64,000 nt of DNA, taken from contig OX352774.1 in NCBI GenBank assembly GCA_947095535.1, positions 264,403,843 through 264,467,842 on the forward strand, written 5' to 3'. The notes beneath the pieces were generated by a model. That model saw only the letters and a program-made list of their open reading frames with translations, was not told the origin of the DNA and did no database searches. This DNA is from Poecilobothrus nobilitatus. Its lineage: Eukaryota; Arthropoda; Insecta; Diptera; Dolichopodidae. Shown one piece after another: positions 12,889-24,765 of this stretch. The position numbers and the translations under genes are program-made. The stretch's first letter is position 1. Every line of letters starts with the position of its first letter.

Positions 12889-14181
12889 AACAAGGTAGAA
12901 TGTAAACCAACGGTTTTTAAAAGCGCACATTTCCAACCTCAATACAAACTGTTTAAAATTGTGACTTGCACAAAAATTTGAAAATTTCTTGTAATAAGAA
13001 AAAATGTGAAAATAGGACATTTTTGAAATTTTGAGGGGCCGTAAATCCGGAACCCTATAAAACTAAGAAAAGCCGTTAACACGCGTAAAAATATATTATT
13101 GAACCTTTAATTTTCATGTCTTGCCGAAGAAAAATGTTTACAGGTGTCTAAAAATTGCAAATTTTCAATTTTTGAGGCGTAATAACTCTTAAAGAGGCGG
13201 TGCTACCAAAAAATTTTCTGAGAAAACTTATACTAATTATAAAAGTTCTTTCATGTCTCAAAATTTCAAAGGTTTCTATCTAAAGGCGTGCCGGAGTTAT
13301 GAAAAAAGAAATTTCATGCAAAATATGGTTTTCACATAACGGTAAATTTAAATGGTAAATTACAAAATATTACATAATTTTGATAATGTTTTATATAGAT
13401 AATAAAATTTTCGATCTTCTGGCGGTTTTAGATTGTAAAACTATTACGCAGGGCCTGAGATATATACATCTAAAAATGGGACTTTTTCGCAATTTTGAAG
13501 AGCTGCAACTTTGGAACCCTTTACAACTAAAACAAACCTTTAACACACATTAAAATATATTACTGTAGCTTTAAATTTTATATCTTGCAGAAGTAAAATG
13601 TGTACAGGTTCCTAAGTTACAGGTGTTTAAAAATAGCAAATTTTCAATTTTTAAGCCCTCATATCTCATAAACAGGGGGTGGTCCAGAAAAATTTTCTGA
13701 GCAAACTTATACTAATTCTAAAAGTGCTTTCTTGCCTCAAAATTTCAAGCCTCTATCTAAACGCGTGCCGGAGTTATGAAAGTAGAAAAATCATGCAAAA
13801 TTTGGTTTTCACATAACGGTAAATTTAAATACTAAATTTAAAAAAATTGTATAATTTTGATATTAATTTACAAAGATAAAAGAAATACCTGTCGAATGAC
13901 GTTTTCAGATTGAAAAAATCTTAAGCAGAACATAAGATATATGTATTTAAAAATAGGGCTTTTTCAAAGTTTGAGGGGGTGTAGCTCCGTAATGGGAGGG
14001 GCTACATGAAAAAGTTGTTCCACAAAATTATTTTTTTTACGAGACCTACCCATGGTTAAAATTTTTTTTCTCTATCTTTAACGGTGTAGAAGTTTTGTAA
14101 ACAGACGGACAGACGGACGGACGGACAGAGTGAAACTAATAAGCACATTTTTTCAAAATTTTTTTGGAAATGTGCTAAAAA
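12889..14181 (+). mobile_element. family 1 repeat, full-length copy B (1.29 kb)
   Basis: This is highly similar to copy A along its whole length, apart from about 50 bp in the first module that A lacks. The subterminal inverted repeats GCACATTTCCAA (12925-12936) and TTGGAAATGTGC (14164-14175) match perfectly. Its tetranucleotide tract is the longest here (acagacggacagacggacgg at 14100-14119, continuing). It is non-coding. Confidence 0.87.
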
Positions 14182-14499
14182 TGTAACTAAGTTACATGGA
14201 CAGTTAAAATTAGCTAAAAAAAAAAAGTGAGAAAAAACATAAATTTAAAACAAATATCAAAAGGTGAATTATTAATATGATTAGCTTGTATTGTAGAATG
14301 CTTAACGTTTGTTTATTATTTCAGTCCTTAAATGGAATATAACTTCATTTATATATTTGCTTTATTTGCGGAAAATTAACACTACCCTCCAATTTTAAGC
14401 ATAGATCTTGGAACATACTAAACTAACTGCAACAGAACTGGAACATAATGAAGTAAACATTTTCGAAATAGAGCTTAATCAAAAATTAAGTTAGATCAA

Positions 14500-15130
14500 T
14501 CGTATTTTTAGTGTAGCTAAAGAAGCAGATAGATGTTTGAATTTACAGCTGTTAAGTATGTAAAACCTTCTTTTAATTTTATGATCTTCTAAATATCTAC
14601 AAAGCGTTCATACAACCAAATATGGAGAATAAATCACATATTAGGGCAGAGGCCTTAAAAACGGCACTGAGAGTTCTAAATAAAGTGCAAAATAAAGCAA
14701 TACATTTAATGAATGAACCCAATGTTTCATCAACGCTCTCTTGCCTTTGATGTTTAGTAGGCTATCTTATTCTGTTAGAGATTTGTAGTGGGAGTTAGAA
14801 CTTGTTTCGACGAAATAAAAAGTATGAGGCATGTACTCAAAGTCTTCTAAAGAGAAATAAGAAGAGGTTCCATTTTTTACCCCTACGTAGTTTCAATCCC
14901 TAGATGACAGCATTCGACATATGTTACAATTTTTATGTGACTCGAATATCGCGCATGTAGAATCATCTTCCACCCTATGTTTTCTATAAAATTGAGAATA
15001 ATTTATTTTTCGATTTACATAGGTTTAAGGAGAAAGGCGATATCTTCGTTCATCAAATTTATACAAATTTAAAACCTATTTTCACTTCATAGCACAATCT
15101 CCCTTGCCTAAACAGTACAATTTCTAAAAT
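14500..15130 (+). pseudogene. decayed non-LTR reverse transcriptase C-terminal fragment
   Basis: From 14595 it reads IYKAFIQPNMENKSHI then LKTALRVLNKVQNKAIHLMN, which matches the IYKAQIRPxxEYCSHIW...LDKVQ.KAIRLI block of Jockey-type RTs. The FxAVKYVKPS-like stretch upstream and broken pieces downstream (near LPLRSFNP) fit the same protein. Stops and frameshifts are frequent. It lies directly after family 1 copy B. Confidence 0.65.
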
Positions 15131-16558
15131 TTCCCTTCGCTTGTTTATTCAAAAACGAAAGTGATGTTTAGTGGGTTATTTCCGCTTAATTTTTTATTTT
15201 AATCTTATATAGATGAACTTTGTTACTATAATAAATATTTAGAAAGTTTTTTTTTAATTTCAAGTTTTCTTGAATTTTAAATTTTTACCTCATATTACGT
15301 AAAGTACGATTTTGTTTCAATAAAACAAACGTTTAAAATAATAATGTTAACTGTTTACAGAATGTATAGGAAACTTTTAAGGTCTTATATTAGTTAAGTA
15401 TAATTTCTCAGTATTATCTTAAAGTAGTGTAGCATTGAGCGTCTAGGTTTCATATTGAGTACTACAATATTTATTTTTTTTTTTAGTATAATATATCATA
15501 TTAAAATTTACTATATCCACCTACTAAATGATAGTGGGCTGCAAGTTTTTAAGCATTATATAATTTTTGAGCAGAAATTTTTGTGTAGTAGCTATAGATA
15601 ATATCACAATGTTAATTTTCTTTAGTATTTTGTTTTAAAATTAGTAATTTTTTAGTGTTTAATTTTTTTAACTTGAGATTTTCTTAATCGAAAAAATTTC
15701 TCTTTCTATTTCATCCTTTGGTATAAAACTAAATAGATTTTTTTTTTGTCAAAAGTTGCTTTTTATTTAAAAGTATTGTATTTTTAATTAAACCTATAAT
15801 TGTTAAAACTCGAACAGAATCTAAACGAACGCTAATGCGATTCTTCTCCTTGTTGTCAATTTGTTATTTTTATCGACCTTGCGAAATGCTTTATGAAAAA
15901 TCCTTTAAAAAAAACTATTATTAAACTATTATAATTTTGTTACTGGCTGATTACTGTTTTGTATATAGTACTTTTGATGAAACGTATTTTAAAAGTTCTA
16001 AAGTACATTCTACCTTTTAATCCTTTTGTAAGTGAAATTTTCTTTTATGATTTAATAAAATTTGAATCTTATCCAATTTCTATCAAAAGTTATTTAATTC
16101 ACTCACCTTAATTAATTATAATAAAAATATAATCTATTTTTTTTTTTTTTTAATTTATAGTTTAATTCAGTTTTTGGAATTCTAATAATAGTAATATATC
16201 CTTTTTTTTCATTCATTATTACTTTTTTTTTTTAATATATAAAATAATTTGATTCCGATTTATTTAAAACTATCATAATATTTATAGTACAAGTACATAA
16301 CTATATTCTAATGACTTAAATATGTAAAAGTTTTAAAATCCTTTTTTTTTTGATATTAAAATTAATTTTCTTTATAACGATAATTTTCCTGTTTTCATCT
16401 TTACTTTTGAATTTAATTTTTTTAACTAATTTTCTTTTTTGTATTCTTAAGTATTTATCTTAAAGATAAAATTTATATTTGATATTTTTTTTTTTTTAAA
16501 TTTTTTTGTTGTAATTTTTTTTTTTAATTTTTAATATTTTTAAAATTTAAAAATTCAG
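15131..16558. other. DNA downstream of beat, probably including its 3' untranslated region
   Basis: Several minus-strand AATAAA-like hexamers occur, but in DNA this AT-rich they are expected by chance, so no polyadenylation site is called. A short stretch near 16004-16014 is an inverted match to the family 1 left end. Confidence 0.6.
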
Positions 16559-17005
16559 CTACCTTGTTGATATTGAAGTTGATTGAAGTTGAAGTTGATG
16601 ATGTTGACGTTGAAGTAAAGAAGAAGATGACGTTGATGATGAAGATAACGACAACGAGGACGACGACCACAACGTACAATAATAACAATTTAGATGAATA
16701 AAACTATTATGTAACTTTTTTGTTAATATTAGAAAGATACTATAAAGCATTAATAGCGTTATTAAATTCATTCCATTACCAGATGTTATTGATTTGACTC
16801 CGTTTGCTGCATTAGGTTGAATGAAAAAAGATAAAAATTTGGTTACAAAAATTTCCCTCAATGACATACCTTGAACTGGATCAGCCCTTGAATTACTTGC
16901 ATATACTGTTTCACGTGATTCAAGTACTGGTGCTCTTTGTGGACGATCACCTTCAACGCTTTCTTCATTACTACGCCAATATATTGATGATAATCTAGCA
17001 ACACA
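16559..17005 (-). CDS. beat: beat-family gene, last coding exon(s) with C-terminal hydrophobic tail
   Basis: The exon begins after a strong acceptor (a T run, then attacag) in phase 0. The second Ig2 cysteine (C203, CVARL) opens it, followed by SSIYWRSNEESVEGDRP and a hydrophilic linker containing NSRADPVQ. It stays open to a TAG at 16561-16559. It contains a near-consensus donor (CAAG/GTATGT at 16870/16869) and a good acceptor (cattcaacctaatgcag ending at 16807). A 63-nt intron is therefore likely, joining Q-A-NGVKSITSGNG. Because 63 is a multiple of three without a stop, both forms keep frame: 329 residues visible if spliced, 350 if retained. Residues about 262-275 (LITLLMLYSIFLIL) form a hydrophobic segment after a small-residue stretch, suggesting GPI attachment or a short membrane anchor. 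The final roughly 35 residues are Ser- and Gln-rich, encoded by TCN/CAA-repeat-like DNA, and may not belong to every isoform. Confidence 0.88.
   Translation of the reverse strand, partial: CVARLSSIYWRSNEESVEGDRPQRAPVLESRETVYASNSRADPVQGMSLREIFVTKFLSFFIQPNAANGVKSITSGNGMNLITLLMLYSIFLILTKKLHNSFIHLNCYYCTLWSSSSLSLSSSSTSSSSLLQRQHHQLQLQSTSISTR
16807..16869 (-). other. probable 63-nt intron inside the last beat exon
   Basis: On the minus strand the segment starts GTATGT after CAAG and ends in a T-rich stretch plus TAATGCAG. The size is typical of short insect introns. If retained it encodes a 21-residue stretch that interrupts PVQ-ANG with a hydrophobic run (IFVTKFLSFFI) unlike its surroundings. Confidence 0.65.
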
Positions 17006-20000
17006 CTGTAATAAAAAAAAAATATTAAATAATATTAAATATGAAGAATAAATATTTTATGTATAATTAAATTTTAAATGAAATTTTAATGAAAAATTTT
17101 TTTTTGTTTTTTAGAAGTAAAAAATGAAACAATCATGTGTAAAATAAAATAAATCTTAAGTTCGATTAATAAAAATTGAATTTCTGCAGGGTTTCATTTA
17201 TTAGAAATTGATGTTAACTGTATGATGTGTTCTTAGAACAATTGAAAGTTATTTTTTTAAAAGTCTGCCTGTACTTAAAGTTTTCCAAAAAGAAGAAAGC
17301 AGCTCCATGTTATTAAAACAAATCAGTTTTGGACAAAACCCAAAAAATTTAAACATCAGGGTGCTATTGCACCAACCATATATTATAAAAATTAAACAAA
17401 TAATAATTTTTTTTTTTTTGATAAGTGGGTAATTTTTACTATTCAAAACTTTAATGAGCTATTACCAAATTTTGGTGGAATAAAAACTTATCAAAAAAAT
17501 GATTATTTATTTAATTTTTTATTTTATTTATTTTATTTATTTATTTCATCATCTTCAAAGAGTCCAATCGCTCGTATAGAGTATGTTATAAAATTACAAA
17601 ATACAATCAGTGCATTAATTCAAAAATTACAACAAAGTTATTGATAAGTGATTGGTGCAATAAGGCTGAGATATATGGTTTAAAAAGATAAGATACTAAA
17701 CATTTAGTTTTGTATACTGTTCATATATTTTTAAGATAATGATTTATTTCAACTTTTCTTTGTTTTAAATAAAAAATATTTATTTTTGTTTCAATTTTTT
17801 ACAATTACTTTAAAATTATTCTAATGAGTTTAAACACTTTATTAAACTTTAATTAAAATAATAACACCAATATCTTATAAGATATAAATTTTAACTTATT
17901 TTATAATTAACAACTATAAAGAACAATTTATCATGTTTACTCATTTTCAATTTACACTTTTACAATCAATTTAATATTTACAAAATATAAATATCTGTTT
18001 CTAATTATAAAATGTCTACAAATTTTAACTTTCATTTATTATTATAATCAAATTTTATAAATTATTTACTTTTAATCAATCATCATTCATTTTGATTTTA
18101 ATAATGAAAATTTCTTAATTTTAACAACATGATTTTCCAATAGGCTCTAAATAAATTTACATTAAAACTAATGTAAATAAAAAAACTATATATATATGTA
18201 TATATATATACATAGTATAAACAATTTGTTTTGTTTATATTTATGTACTTACATATAAATTTTAATTATTTTTCAAATACTAGAGGACGTTATTTTAACC
18301 ACAGTCCATTACAAAAGTTATTATAAAAGGCAAACATTTGATTATTAAATTAATTCAATAAATATCCTTACAAAAAAAAAAAAAAAAGGATACTCCAGAT
18401 AAGAAATAAAGATTTAAATGATTAAATCAAAACTAATTTAATTGTTAAATGAATAAATGTAACAACAATAATAACAACAACAATCAACATCATTTTTAAT
18501 AATTTATCATCAGCAATAAGAAGGTTATCAACATTTTTAATTATTCAAAGATTTTTTTTTTTTTTTTTTCTTTTAGGAATATTGTTGAGGAAATTTAAAT
18601 ATTAATTAATTATTTTAATAATATTATTATGAATTTAATCCTGGTCTTTAGGAATAAAAAAATTATATTAAAGAAAATGGTTAAAGTTTTGATATCTCAA
18701 ATATCTGATCACATCAAACTGTAATATGTCACTATATGTCAATCTGAACGAAAGATTTTTAAATATTTTAACAAACTGATAGGTACTTCAAATTAAAAAG
18801 TAAAGAAATTTATCACATGGGAAAATCCAACTATTAAATTAAGTATCATATCGTTTTTGTATAGAATTTAGAACACCATTCAAATTAAGATCAATAAAAA
18901 TCAATAAAATCAGGCAAATAACTCGACCACTATCACTAAAAGATTTAGAAAAGAGTGCATAATAAATTCAAAATTAAATTGACAAGAGTAAGTTGACAAC
19001 TTATAAATATGTGTGTGAAATACAGAAAATTTTAAAGCTCCTGCACTGTTATATTTCAAATAACAAAATATACTAAAGAGAACAAAAAAAAAGTTGTTGC
19101 AAATTAAGCAATACTACTCGAGGATAGAAAAAGGGGTTGGCCACGAAATCCTAAATATAAAATCCTAAAATACAAAATACCAAAATTCAAAATCCCAATT
19201 TTCGAAATACCAAAATTCAAAGTCTCAAAATAACAAAATCTCAAAGCAGTTTTACTTAATATCATAATTCCTTTTGAATTATTTTTATTCCTGATGTGAG
19301 TCGATTTATTGAAAACAAAAATATTGAATGCAAAAATTGTCGAAAAAAAAATTTAAACAAAATAGTCTAAAAAAAAATCACTCCAACTTCAGAATATCTC
19401 ATAAACATATTTGTATATATTCTGTAAAAGGCGTAATATCGCCTGCCGCGACCATTGGAATTTAGGATTTGTTTTTGGAATTTCGTGGCCCTACCGAGAA
19501 AAGAGCTAAAGTATTTAACAGTTAAACGACAGAAAAGATTTATCTGAAGAATATCATCGAACAAATTTAAAAAAAGAATATATAAAAGAAGCCTGAAAAG
19601 GGCGAACAACAAAATAACAAGAATTATTTTCATTCAAACTTATTATGTGAACAAAAACGAAAATCTTAAAAAAATAATAATAATAATAAAACTAATACCA
19701 TAACTGTGCATTAACTGAACAACTATGTATTTTTATATAAAATTATTTACAAAGTTAATGAAATATTTAAAACAGAAGCTACTTAATTCAGGTTATTTTA
19801 ATTTAAATGACCTACACACTATACATACATATTACTAACTACTACTACTAGTTATATTATATTATAAGTAACAAATATTGCTACTGTTGTTGCTACCATC
19901 TATCGTCTATTATATTAAATAAATTATTTATAAGGATTTCTATCTTAGGATATAAAATAACTTTGATTTAATTTTGAAGTATAGATGTAACTCATTTGAA

Positions 20001-22109
20001 TCTATTTAATTATATACATTTTTGTTTCCATTTAATTAATATACATAGATATAATAATAATAATAATATATACATAAAAATAAAAGGTATATTTGTTAAA
20101 ATACATATTAATACTTAAATGTATGTAAATTAACAACATAATATTATTATATATAGGTACATAATACATATAATATAGGTATATATTATAATTTATACAT
20201 CTTAATTAAATCAAATTATAACTAAAACTGATTTTGTATTTTCTAATATAAAACTTTTTGGGAATTTATGTATGAAATTTAATTATTAAAATATTTTCTA
20301 TAGGTGGTTATTTTTGTTTTACACTGCAATCAATATACAGTGACCTATAAAACTGTTCGTTATCTCGAAATATGTAAATATTTTTTTCTATTTAAGAAAA
20401 GAATTTATTGGTTTAAACTTCTTAAAAAAGCCTTTTAATCTCATTCTTATCAATATGTATAAGTCGTTCATCAAAAATCCCAAAGTCAAAATCCTCTTGC
20501 GACTAATGACTCATAGAACAAGCCAAAAGTTCGCTTTGAATAATAACCCAGACGAGTAAGTTAAAAGTTTTAAAATTAGGTTTTGTTTAACAGGGGTTTA
20601 TACGTAAAAAAAAATAATTAGGCAGAATTTTAGTTGCACAATTAGAATATATCGATTTTACTAGAATATTTATATATATATATATAAAATATCAAACCAC
20701 TTCTAAAAAAATTATTTAAACCCTAATTTTGTAACCAACTCTAAAATCTAATAATCCTCCTAATTTAGACTCTCACATCACATAATATATATTATATATA
20801 TTTACATAAATTTTGGAAATAATTAATTGTTTTAATACTGAATTTTAAATGTTTCATTTTATGAAATCATAAGTCCGAAGGAACTATTGGCTATTTTACT
20901 GGAGTTATATTTCCCATACAGGAAGTCACAGATAGTTACAGGAATTGCTAGTGTTCCATTGACAAACATTTGGATTGTGAAGATAAGGACATCTAAATTT
21001 AATTCGAATGTATATCGTACTTATTTGTGAAAATATGTAATATGAAATTAAATCCTTACTTTTCAGTATATTTTTATATGTACTAAATTCCAATAACATG
21101 CATTCAATTAAAATCACAAAGTTCCAGATACTAAGAATAAATTAATTGAGACATGTTATGAAACTTATTTTTTTCTTATTTATTGATGAAGACGGTGTGT
21201 CAGTAATCACTAGAATATAGATGCATTGAAAATCTAGGAGAACATTGAAGGCTTCTCAGATACATGTCAGAAAAATCATCAAAATCTTGAAAAAAGAAAC
21301 GAAGATATTTTTTCTCTTTTATTCTTGACAAACTGGGACACATATAAAATGTATTATCTTTTATTCGCTTTCAATATTGCATCTCTATTTTAAATTATAA
21401 AAAAAAAACTCGTTAATTCACCAAAATCGCAAAACTGCACCACCTTAGGCCATTTTCTAACATATTTATTTGTTTAATTTATCTAGAAAATTTTAATAAG
21501 CTTAAGTAAATTTGATTTTTTTTTTCTAAGTCACTGTACCATTTAACCGTACTAATAATGAATTAGCACAATTTTAATATACAAAATCGTATATGATCTA
21601 TTTTCATTTTAAGTTCTATTCAAGAAAATGAAAACGTAAATATACAAAATACATAGTCAAATCCTTTTAAAATCTTCTTACATATACTTTTAATTTCTTT
21701 GATAAAATATCCTTAGCCTCTAAAAATAGTAAATAGATACGTAAGATGTTTAAATCAATGATCATATAGGTGAATACATATTGTTATATATAGATATTAA
21801 ATACATCTAGAAATGCATTGATGTTAAATAAGAAAATCCTCTTTAATAATAATATTCAATGTATATATGTATATACCTAACGTAATTCTATATATAATAA
21901 TAATCATATATACCTAGCGGAAAAAACTATCTTTAAATTTGTTTTGTTTTGTTTTAATACAAACTATAAATGTATACATTTTATATATAAGATTATGTTT
22001 AAATATTTTATATATATAGAATATTTATTTTGTATAGAATATTTATATAGAATTATTATTTTGTAACATTGCATTGTATAGTTGTATAAAATATATTACA
22101 TAAATATAC
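17006..22109 (-). other. 5.1-kb beat intron
   Basis: The donor is AAG/GTATAT and the acceptor tattacag. It holds a TTTAT-rich tract around 17513-17550, an AT alternating stretch near 18187-18212 and one inverted-repeat element at 19134-19495. A short segment near 20700-20770 resembles internal sequence of the 7.3-8.1 kb element. No other gene was recognised. Confidence 0.8.
19134..19495. mobile_element. 362-bp miniature inverted-repeat element, related to the 7.3-kb element
   Basis: The left end is GGGTTGGCCACGAAATCC, and the right end complements GGTAGGGCCACGAAATTCC. The left arm is a run of aaaatcc/aaaatacc words. The flanks (tagaaaaag and gagaaaaga) agree at six central positions, a possible decayed 9-bp duplication. 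There is no coding capacity. Confidence 0.72.
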
Positions 22110-22372
22110 CTTCAATTTCATATCACCGTTCCGGAAATGATGTTGTTCAACTCTAAATTGCAATCCTAATGTTGATGTTTCTAATCCTTCACGTCCTGTT
22201 ATTGTTGTTTCAAATGGTCTTAACATGTGACTATCAGCATGGTCACCATTAACAAACCAATTGAGTGATGTTGCGGGTTTTGATCGACCGGATGTACAAT
22301 TGACGCGAACATAATCACCAATTTGATAACGTGCACGTCCACCTGTAATAATGGGACCTTTGTCCGGAAGTG
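22110..22372 (-). CDS. beat: beat-family gene, exon C (second Ig domain)
   Basis: The exon is 263 nt. Its acceptor is atttttag and its donor AAG/GTATAT. Two bases complete the split Ser codon (residue 115), then 87 codons follow (116-202). It reads LPDKGPIITGGRARYQIGDY, then VRVNCTSGRSKPATSLNWFVNG, giving the first cysteine of Ig2 (C140, inside an NCT sequon) and its tryptophan (W153). The end of the exon, HHFRNGDMKLK, runs directly into the second cysteine in the next exon. The PxIxGxxxRYxxGDxVxxNCTSGxSxPxxxLxW pattern is diagnostic of the Beat second Ig domain. It lies 28.5 kb from exon B, unusually far for this AT-rich locus. Confidence 0.93.
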
Positions 22373-24561
22373 CTAAAAATAAAAATAAAACAGAAAAAAA
22401 AAACCACATTAGAGTTGAAAGTTTTTTTTTACAAATAAGTACAAAATTATAGTTTTTAAAAACAAAAATTTTTTAACGGGAAATAAAATTAGTTAACAAA
22501 AAAAAATATTTGAAAAAATCTTATTTTTCAAAAATTTTTATTTAGTGTCTTTGTAATTCTGTTCACGTTAAAAGATATTTAAGTTTCGTAAGTCGTTCAG
22601 TGTTAACCGATTTTATTTGATATAAGCAAAGAAAATTTACTTTTATGAAACAAATTGATATCGATATATTGATGGTACCATAAATGAGCCACAGAATAAA
22701 GTAAAAAAGATCACTTCAGCTGCAGAAATTTAACTTTTAATGTAGAAAAAGCTTTGATAGTGGAACTTTAAAGTAAAGATTACAAGTTAATTGAATAACA
22801 GCCAATTGATGTCGTTGAAATAAGAACTAAAACAATAAGTTGATTTCTTTTATTCAAAATACGTAATCAAAACTAAGAAAAAAAAACAAACAATTTGCCG
22901 AAATTTCTGGCATTTTTTGCTTTTTTTTAAAATTAAATATTATAATATTATGAATAATCTTCCAATACCTACTGATGTTCGTAGAGTAGACAAAAGGGAA
23001 GGTTTATAATTCTTCTACAATAATTGGATTTTGTAAATTACAAGTTTTTCACTCTACAAAAACTTAGTATCAGAAATGAGAACACAGAATATTAAAATAG
23101 AATTCAATTACAATATTATATAAATTCGTATGTATAGCCTTTTTTTTTATTTATCATTTATATTTAACGGCTCAAAAAATCACTCAAACTAAGTATAAAA
23201 AATTTTTAAATTGAAATTTATCAATATACGAGTATTAACTTCAATAGCCCAAAAATTTACGAAAATAAAAAATAGAAAACAAAAATTCAAATCAAACCCT
23301 CAGGTCTTTAGCATTTATTTAACGCTTAAATTAGCCGCCACGACTGATAAAATAAAAAAAAACTTTTGAGTATAAATAAAAGTTTATTGTGCACAGTATT
23401 ACCAATCCATTCAGTTTTGTTCAAACGTCAAAATACTTTGAAAGTTAATGTCTAGTCCTTGAATTTATTCTACAAAAATAGTAACAACAAATCCTATTTT
23501 TACTTTCAATAAAATAAAAATACAAAAACAAAAACTAAATAAAATTTAAAATTTCAATAATTCACAGAAGAATCGATTGTTAAAAAAATACAATTATTAA
23601 TAGAATAATCGATTTTTTGGTTTTATTTTAAAAATAATTACAAAGAAAAACAAATTTTTTAAAATTAAAAATGATTTTCCTCTTTTTTTGTCCTATTTTG
23701 CTAATAATTTTTATTATAATAAAAAAAAAAACTTTTAAATTTCACTTAAAAAAAAAAACGGTTAAGAAGAAAAAAATTTACAATCATTCACGAAGTAAAA
23801 AAAAAAAATTTTTTTTCCTTTGAAAGAGAAAAAGAAAAAAAGGATCTGTTTTTTTTTTTTGTTTTTTGCGTTTATTTTTTTTTTATGTAAAAATTTCTCC
23901 AATCATGATTTATTTTAATTTATCTGTTCATGGGAATGAAAAACAATATACATAGAAAAGGTAAAAAAAACAGTATTAAAAAGAAAAAGAAAGAGAAAAA
24001 ATACAGTAATGAATGGAATGAGAAAAGATCGGATAAAAGGGAGATAGCATAAAGAAAATGAAAAATATTCGACAGATTGATGATATTGATCTCTTTCCAA
24101 TAAACGAGCAACAATAAAAAACAACAAAAAAGGAAAAAAAAAAAATATGGGAAAAATATTTAATAAAAATTCTTTTTTAGCCAGAAAATTGAGAAAAATA
24201 ACGGATTTTTTTTCATTTTAAATTTTTTTTATTTTTATGTTATTTTTAATTTTGCTTTTTGTTATAATTGATTTATTGTAGAATATATCGCTGAATAAAG
24301 TGACCATTTGTATGAGATATAAAAGCAGAACGTTTTTGAAACAGAAATACTTTTTGGAACTTTGAATACAATAGAAATTTTTTTAAAGCAGAAAAAGCCG
24401 TGGACAAAGACTTCATATATACTATGTAGTTTGGTAATTTTATTTTGTGTTGTGAAAAACTCAAATCAAAAATCACATATGGTGTTAAATTTTTCAAATA
24501 TTGGAATGCATTGGACATTTTTTACTTGGAATTTTGGATGCAGTTGATTTTAAACAGTATT

Positions 24562-24765
24562 TTAGTAAGCAACAATGTGTTCTCTTGTTCTTAAATACCA
24601 TACATTATTATCTTCATCAGTAACTCTAGGAAGCAAAAGATCATTACAGTAATCAAAATCATCATCATAATCCTCTATACTAGTTGCCACTTTTTTACCT
24701 TCTTCTGCATTAGATAATAATAAGTTCCTGCTACGTCCTGCACGAAAAGTTTTTGCGGCGATATT
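24562..24765 (-). CDS. unidentified coding-like segment (67 codons to stop), 3' part of a gene or retrocopy
   Basis: A minus-strand frame opens just after an in-frame stop and runs 67 codons to TAA. It reads ...AGRSRNLLLSNAEEGKKVAT, then SIEDYDDDFDYCNDLLLPRV, then TDEDNNVWYLRTREHIVAY. The balanced composition (Trp, Cys, His, an acidic patch) is unlike the Lys/Phe/Ile/Asn chance frames of the surrounding DNA. There is no ATG. A possible splice acceptor (ttttcgtgcag) ends at 24738, which would make a 176-nt terminal exon of 57 codons. It may be the last exon of a gene nested in the beat intron, or a decayed copy of a gene elsewhere. I do not recognise the family and assign no function. Confidence 0.45.
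   Translation of the reverse strand, partial: NIAAKTFRAGRSRNLLLSNAEEGKKVATSIEDYDDDFDYCNDLLLPRVTDEDNNVWYLRTREHIVAY

Noticed and set aside
23915..24127. Two overlapping minus-strand frames of 64 and 70 residues
   Set aside because: Low-complexity Phe/Leu sequence from T-rich DNA; each is a frame shadow of the other.
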